This document shows positions 60,702-64,000 of a DNA stretch of 64,000 nt, in pieces. Made by a program: the position numbers and the translations under genes. The DNA lies in contig NZ_MZNT01000011.1 of NCBI RefSeq assembly GCF_002042965.1, forward strand, positions 1 to 64,000, written 5' to 3'. Below the pieces are notes generated by a model. That model was given only the letters and a program-made list of their open reading frames with translations. It did no database searches and was not told where the DNA came from. Each line of letters begins with the position of its first letter. Positions within the stretch are counted from its first letter, which is position 1. Source of the DNA: Paenibacillus sp. 32352 (GTDB lineage: Bacteria > Bacillota > Bacilli > Paenibacillales > NBRC-103111).

Positions 60702-61403
60702 ATGACTGCGATTAGTGAAGCATTACCATATCGGCTAGGCGAGCTCATCTATCACAATCCTTTAACCAGTGAAGAAGATGTTCAGCACTTTATTATGGAA
60801 GGACAAGCGGCCATTACCTTTCCGCAGAAGCGGATGCGGATGGAGAATATGCTGGATCCGCAGCTTGGACAACAGGCGAATTTTGTATTCTGGTGTCCGG
60901 TTGATTTTCCGGATTCCATTGCCGTCAGCTGGGATTTTTGGCCGATCCGGGAGCCCGGTCTTTGCATGACCTTCTTCTCGGCAACCGGAGCGAACGGGGA
61001 AGATTTGTTCGACTCAAGCCTTGCGCCGCGCACCGGTATTTATCCGCAATATCATAACAGCGATATCCATGCCTACCATGTATCTTATTTCAGACGCAAG
61101 GAAGCCGATGAGCGCAGCTTCCATACGTGCAACCTGCGCAAGAGCCGCGGCTTGCATTTGGTGGCTCAAGGGGGGGATCCGATTCCTTCCGTCCAAGACG
61201 CTTCCGGGCCATACAGGATCAAGGTTCTTAAATGGAAAGATGAAATCGTATTCATGATCAATGACATGGTTGTATTCCAATGGAGGGATGATGGAGTCAC
61301 CTTCGGAAAGCGGCTGGAAGGCGGAAAAATCGGCTTTCGTCAGTTGGCCCCAATGATTGGGGAATACGCGAATTTACAAGTCCATGCATTAGAGAGAGGG
61401 TAG
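60702..61403 (+). CDS. yesU: YesU-like DUF1961 protein
   Basis: A 233-residue beta-rich cytoplasmic protein of the DUF1961/YesU family, which adopts a concanavalin-like fold. Conserved stretches are NFVFWCPVDFPDSIAVSWDFWP, YHNSDIHAYHVSYFRR, FHTCNLRKSRGLHLVAQGGDPI and YRIKVLKWKDEIVFMINDMVV. The B. subtilis homologue lies in the rhamnogalacturonan cluster beside yesT, as here; its exact role is unclear. AAGGAGGAGAG precedes ATG 60702. It is four bases from the next gene. Confidence 0.87.
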   Translation: MTAISEALPYRLGELIYHNPLTSEEDVQHFIMEGQAAITFPQKRMRMENMLDPQLGQQANFVFWCPVDFPDSIAVSWDFWPIREPGLCMTFFSATGANGEDLFDSSLAPRTGIYPQYHNSDIHAYHVSYFRRKEADERSFHTCNLRKSRGLHLVAQGGDPIPSVQDASGPYRIKVLKWKDEIVFMINDMVVFQWRDDGVTFGKRLEGGKIGFRQLAPMIGEYANLQVHALERG

Positions 61404-61406
61404 CCA

Positions 61407-62096
61407 ATGACTCGTATCTATATTGCCGGAGATTCTACATCGGCCAGCTATCCGGCTGACCAATCGCCAATGGCCGGCTGGGGACAAATGCTCGGCGAAC
61501 TATTGATTCAGGATGTAGAGGTACGCAATGAAGCGTCATGCGGTAGAAGCTCCAAAAGCTTCATGGATGAGGGCCGGCTTCAGCCGATTGCCGACACCAT
61601 TCAGCCTGGCGATTATTTGTTCATTCAGTTCGGGCACAACGATCAGAAGGCGGATGCTGAACGGCACACAGAGCCGTTCACCACGTATTTGGATCATTTG
61701 CTCCAATATATAGCGGCAGCCCGTAAAAAGGGAGCGACACCGATTCTGTTCACCTCGGTCGCCCGCAGAAACTTCAACGATGAAGGCGTTCTGGTGCCGA
61801 CACATGGCGATTATCCGAAGGCCATGAAAAAGCTGGCATCGGAGCAGAAGGTGCTATTGGTGGACATGGAAGCGGGAACGGAGGAGCTTTACCGTTCTCT
61901 AGGACCTGAGGCTTCCAAAGACCTATTCGTATGGCTTGAGCCTGGCAAGCACCCGAACTATCCGGATGGAGCACGGGACAATACCCATTTTAACGAGCGC
62001 GGGGCCAGAGAGGTCGCTAAAATCGCCGTATCCCGGCTGCTCGAGGTATGCCCGGAATGGGTACGGCTGGTAAAGGCAGCCGAAGAACGCACTTAA
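61407..62096 (+). CDS. yesT: Rhamnogalacturonan acetylesterase, CE12 (YesT-like)
   Basis: A 229-residue SGNH hydrolase that removes acetyl groups from galacturonate residues of rhamnogalacturonan I. Block I is IAGDSTSASY with nucleophile Ser10; block II is NEASCGRSSKSF, block III is QFGHNDQKAD and block V is RDNTHFNERGA with the Asp/His pair. No signal peptide, hence intracellular like YesT. GAGGG precedes ATG 61407. It lies between yesU and the exo-lyase gene. Confidence 0.92.
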   Translation: MTRIYIAGDSTSASYPADQSPMAGWGQMLGELLIQDVEVRNEASCGRSSKSFMDEGRLQPIADTIQPGDYLFIQFGHNDQKADAERHTEPFTTYLDHLLQYIAAARKKGATPILFTSVARRNFNDEGVLVPTHGDYPKAMKKLASEQKVLLVDMEAGTEELYRSLGPEASKDLFVWLEPGKHPNYPDGARDNTHFNERGAREVAKIAVSRLLEVCPEWVRLVKAAEERT

Positions 62097-62144
62097 GAAC
62101 CAAGAACATGATAGAATCACCGAATAAAAGGAGTGGGTAGTACG

Positions 62145-64000
62145 GTGGGTACACAAGCAGAACGAATTCAACTGCAATGGCTGGGACAAAGCGGACATGT
62201 TGCAGACGGATTAGGTGTAACATGGGGAATTCCATGGGCGGAAGGCGAGCTGCAGCGAAACGATTCCCTTGAATTGACGGATTCCAACGGCGGCTCAATC
62301 CCTGTTCAAAGCTGGCCGACAGCTTATTGGCCTGACGGCAGTGTCAAATGGTCGGCGCATGCCGCATCGATTCACGGGGATCGTTCCGACCGGTATTTCC
62401 TCGGCAAGGGGATGGCTGCAGCCCCCGAAGCATCCATAACGGTAACGGAGACCGAAGAAGTGATCGCCGTAGATACCGGAGTCATACTTTGCCGGTTCAA
62501 CCGGGAAGGACAATCCATCCTCCGTTCCATCCATCGGGACGGCTCCCTGGTTTGCTCGGACGGCAAGCTTCAATGCGTACGCGAGGAACGTCACACTACA
62601 AGCGGAAGCAAGACCGTCAAGGAGCATAATTTCACAAGCCGCATCGCGAAGGTAGTCGTAGAGCAGGATGGGCCTGTACGTGCGGTGATTCGGGTGGAAG
62701 GCAAGCATAAGCTGAACAACGGTGTCAGAGAATGGATGCCTTTTACCGTCCGCTTCTATTTCTATGCAGGACAGCAAGCCATTAAAGCCATTCATACGTT
62801 CGCTTATGACGGCAATCCCCATATGGATTTCGTCAAGGGGATCGGCATGACGCTCAAGGTTCCTATGCAAGGGCCTTTATACAACCGTCACGTGCGCTTT
62901 ACAGGTGACACAGGGATATTCAGCGAATCTCCTAAGCATCTGATGACCTATCGGACTACAGGCAAATACGAAGAGATCTTCAAGCGTCAAACCGCAGGCG
63001 AATATGTCAGCTTCGACCCGGTGGAGGATGAGCGGTTTATCGGTCTTATCGAAGAGTCCGCCGTATGGGATAGCTTCAAGCTAGTTCAAGGGTCGGCAGA
63101 TTCCTATACGATTACGAAGCGGACCCAGGAAGGATGTGCATGGATTCGTGCCGCATTCGGGCAGCGGTCGTCAGGCACTGTATATGCCGGAGGAGAGAAC
63201 GGCGGACTGGCCGTCGGAGTACGCAACTTTTGGAAAAAGTACCCGTCGTCCATGGAGCTTCATCATACTTCGAAGGATGAGGCGGAGATGACCGTTTGGT
63301 TCTGGTCGCCGGATGCCGAAGCGATGGATTTGCGCCATTACGATACGACGACGCATGTTCAGTCTTCCTATGAAGGCTTTGATGAAATGAGAAGCACGCC
63401 ATTCGGTGTGGCCAATACGAGTGAGCTGGCTATCTGGTGCTTTGAGAAGACGCCAAGCCACGAGACCCTGCATGCGGTGGCGCAGGAATGCCAATCTCCG
63501 TCCTTGCTGGTGTGCAAGCCGGAATATTACCATGACGCCAAAGCATTCGGCATCTGGAGTCTCCCTAACCGGAGCACCCCGGTCCATTCCAAGATTGAAG
63601 ATCAATTGGATGCGGCTATTGATTTCTATAAAGAGGAAATCGAGCAGCGCAGATGGTACGGTTTCTGGGATTACGGCGATGTCATGCACGGTTATGACCC
63701 TACCCGTCATACGTGGCGTTACGATATCGGAGGATGCGCTTGGCAAAATACGGAGCTGGTGCCGAATATGTGGCTCTGGTACATGTTCCTACGCTCCGGA
63801 CGAGAAGATATATTCCGTATTGCTGAAGCCATGACCCGGCACACCAGTGAGGTGGACCTGTACCATTTCGGAGAATACTCCGGTCTGGGTTCGCGGCACA
63901 ATGTCATCCATTGGGGCTGTGGCTGCAAGGAAGCCCGAATCGGGATGGCGGGCTTGCATCGCTTCTATTATTACTTGACTGCGGATGAGCGAATCGGCGA
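62145..64000 (+). CDS. yetA: Exo-rhamnogalacturonan lyase, PL26 (YetA/PcRGLX-like), 3' truncated by window
   Basis: The frame is open from GTG 62145 to the last base, giving 618 codons of a gene that runs out of the window; the family usually has some 850-900 residues. The N terminus WLGQSGHVADGLGVTWGIPWAEG and SWPTAYWPDGSVKWSAHA is characteristic of the YetA/PcRGLX group. A further block is FWDYGDVMHGYDPTRHTWRYDIGG near residues 504-527. These enzymes release disaccharides from rhamnogalacturonan I by beta-elimination. AAAGGAG lies about twelve bases upstream, with GTGGGTAG in between. No signal peptide is seen. It is the fourth enzyme-side gene of the operon. Confidence 0.88.
   Translation, partial: MGTQAERIQLQWLGQSGHVADGLGVTWGIPWAEGELQRNDSLELTDSNGGSIPVQSWPTAYWPDGSVKWSAHAASIHGDRSDRYFLGKGMAAAPEASITVTETEEVIAVDTGVILCRFNREGQSILRSIHRDGSLVCSDGKLQCVREERHTTSGSKTVKEHNFTSRIAKVVVEQDGPVRAVIRVEGKHKLNNGVREWMPFTVRFYFYAGQQAIKAIHTFAYDGNPHMDFVKGIGMTLKVPMQGPLYNRHVRFTGDTGIFSESPKHLMTYRTTGKYEEIFKRQTAGEYVSFDPVEDERFIGLIEESAVWDSFKLVQGSADSYTITKRTQEGCAWIRAAFGQRSSGTVYAGGENGGLAVGVRNFWKKYPSSMELHHTSKDEAEMTVWFWSPDAEAMDLRHYDTTTHVQSSYEGFDEMRSTPFGVANTSELAIWCFEKTPSHETLHAVAQECQSPSLLVCKPEYYHDAKAFGIWSLPNRSTPVHSKIEDQLDAAIDFYKEEIEQRRWYGFWDYGDVMHGYDPTRHTWRYDIGGCAWQNTELVPNMWLWYMFLRSGREDIFRIAEAMTRHTSEVDLYHFGEYSGLGSRHNVIHWGCGCKEARIGMAGLHRFYYYLTADERIG

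Noticed and set aside
62295..62870. Minus-strand ORF inside the PL26 gene
   Set aside because: The plus strand is open from 62145 to the end of the window and carries the PL26 family motifs.

Overview
The window looks like a chromosomal segment of a Paenibacillus-type member of the Bacillota. The base composition is near 50% GC, ribosome binding sites are strong (AGGAGG types), and GTG and TTG starts are frequent. The gene families also fit: T-box control of ilvB, a gapB-pckA gluconeogenic pair, YesS/LplABC-type sugar systems and many stand-alone sugar-binding lipoproteins. No tRNA, rRNA, CRISPR array, transposase or phage gene was seen.

Layout. 1-3.1 kb: three tandem T-box riboswitches (a 339-bp unit; the first two copies are identical) feeding ilvB-ilvN. 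3.2-5.6 kb: an Fe-S assembly factor, a secreted stalk-domain protein and a DUF2500 membrane protein. 5.7-16 kb: a first carbohydrate locus with a DUF2264 protein, an esterase, a GntR/solute-binding-protein hybrid regulator, a binding lipoprotein, an SGNH esterase, an SDR oxidoreductase and a heparinase II/III-type lyase; the last three are translationally coupled. 16.1-17.2 kb: a small membrane leader ORF overlapping yidC, with a hairpin that masks the yidC Shine-Dalgarno. This resembles the MifM sensor of Bacillus subtilis. 17.4-21.4 kb: a stress-type SDR, two membrane proteins and an unusual-type chorismate synthase. 21.8-26.3 kb: nitrite assimilation (nirB, nirD, nirC, cobA). 26.4-29.7 kb: a biotin ECF transporter with an ATPase-EcfT fusion and bioY behind a BirA box. 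29.8-34.7 kb: a DeoR regulator, a second orphan binding lipoprotein with a possibly structured leader, a membrane protein behind TetR-type operators, a GNAT protein and a DUF2238 protein. 34.9-42 kb: galactoside genes (two GH36-type enzymes, cupin, AraC regulator, TIM-barrel isomerase). 42.1-43.8 kb: MarR regulator and MFS exporter. 44.0-46.9 kb: gapB, an SR1P-like small protein, and pckA. 47-49.9 kb: hrpB and a small unknown protein. 50.3-64 kb: a rhamnogalacturonan-I utilisation locus (GH106-type enzyme, YesS-type activator, LplB/LplC/LplA, YesU, CE12 acetylesterase, PL26 exo-lyase cut by the window end).

How the genes work together. The last 14 kb reads as a complete intracellular route. 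LplA captures rhamnogalacturonan oligosaccharides and LplB/LplC import them. The cytoplasmic deacetylase, lyase and rhamnosidase then dismantle them under YesS-type control. No ABC sugar ATPase is present in the window, so all the sugar importers probably share an MsmX-type ATPase encoded elsewhere. The 5.7-16 kb locus has a similar logic for a uronate-containing glycan whose identity is unclear.

Most interesting signals: the MifM-like stalling leader in front of yidC, the identical tandem T-boxes, the SR1P-like ORF inside a gapB-pckA operon with a CcpN-type box, and the GntR/binding-protein fusion next to 11-bp tandem repeats.
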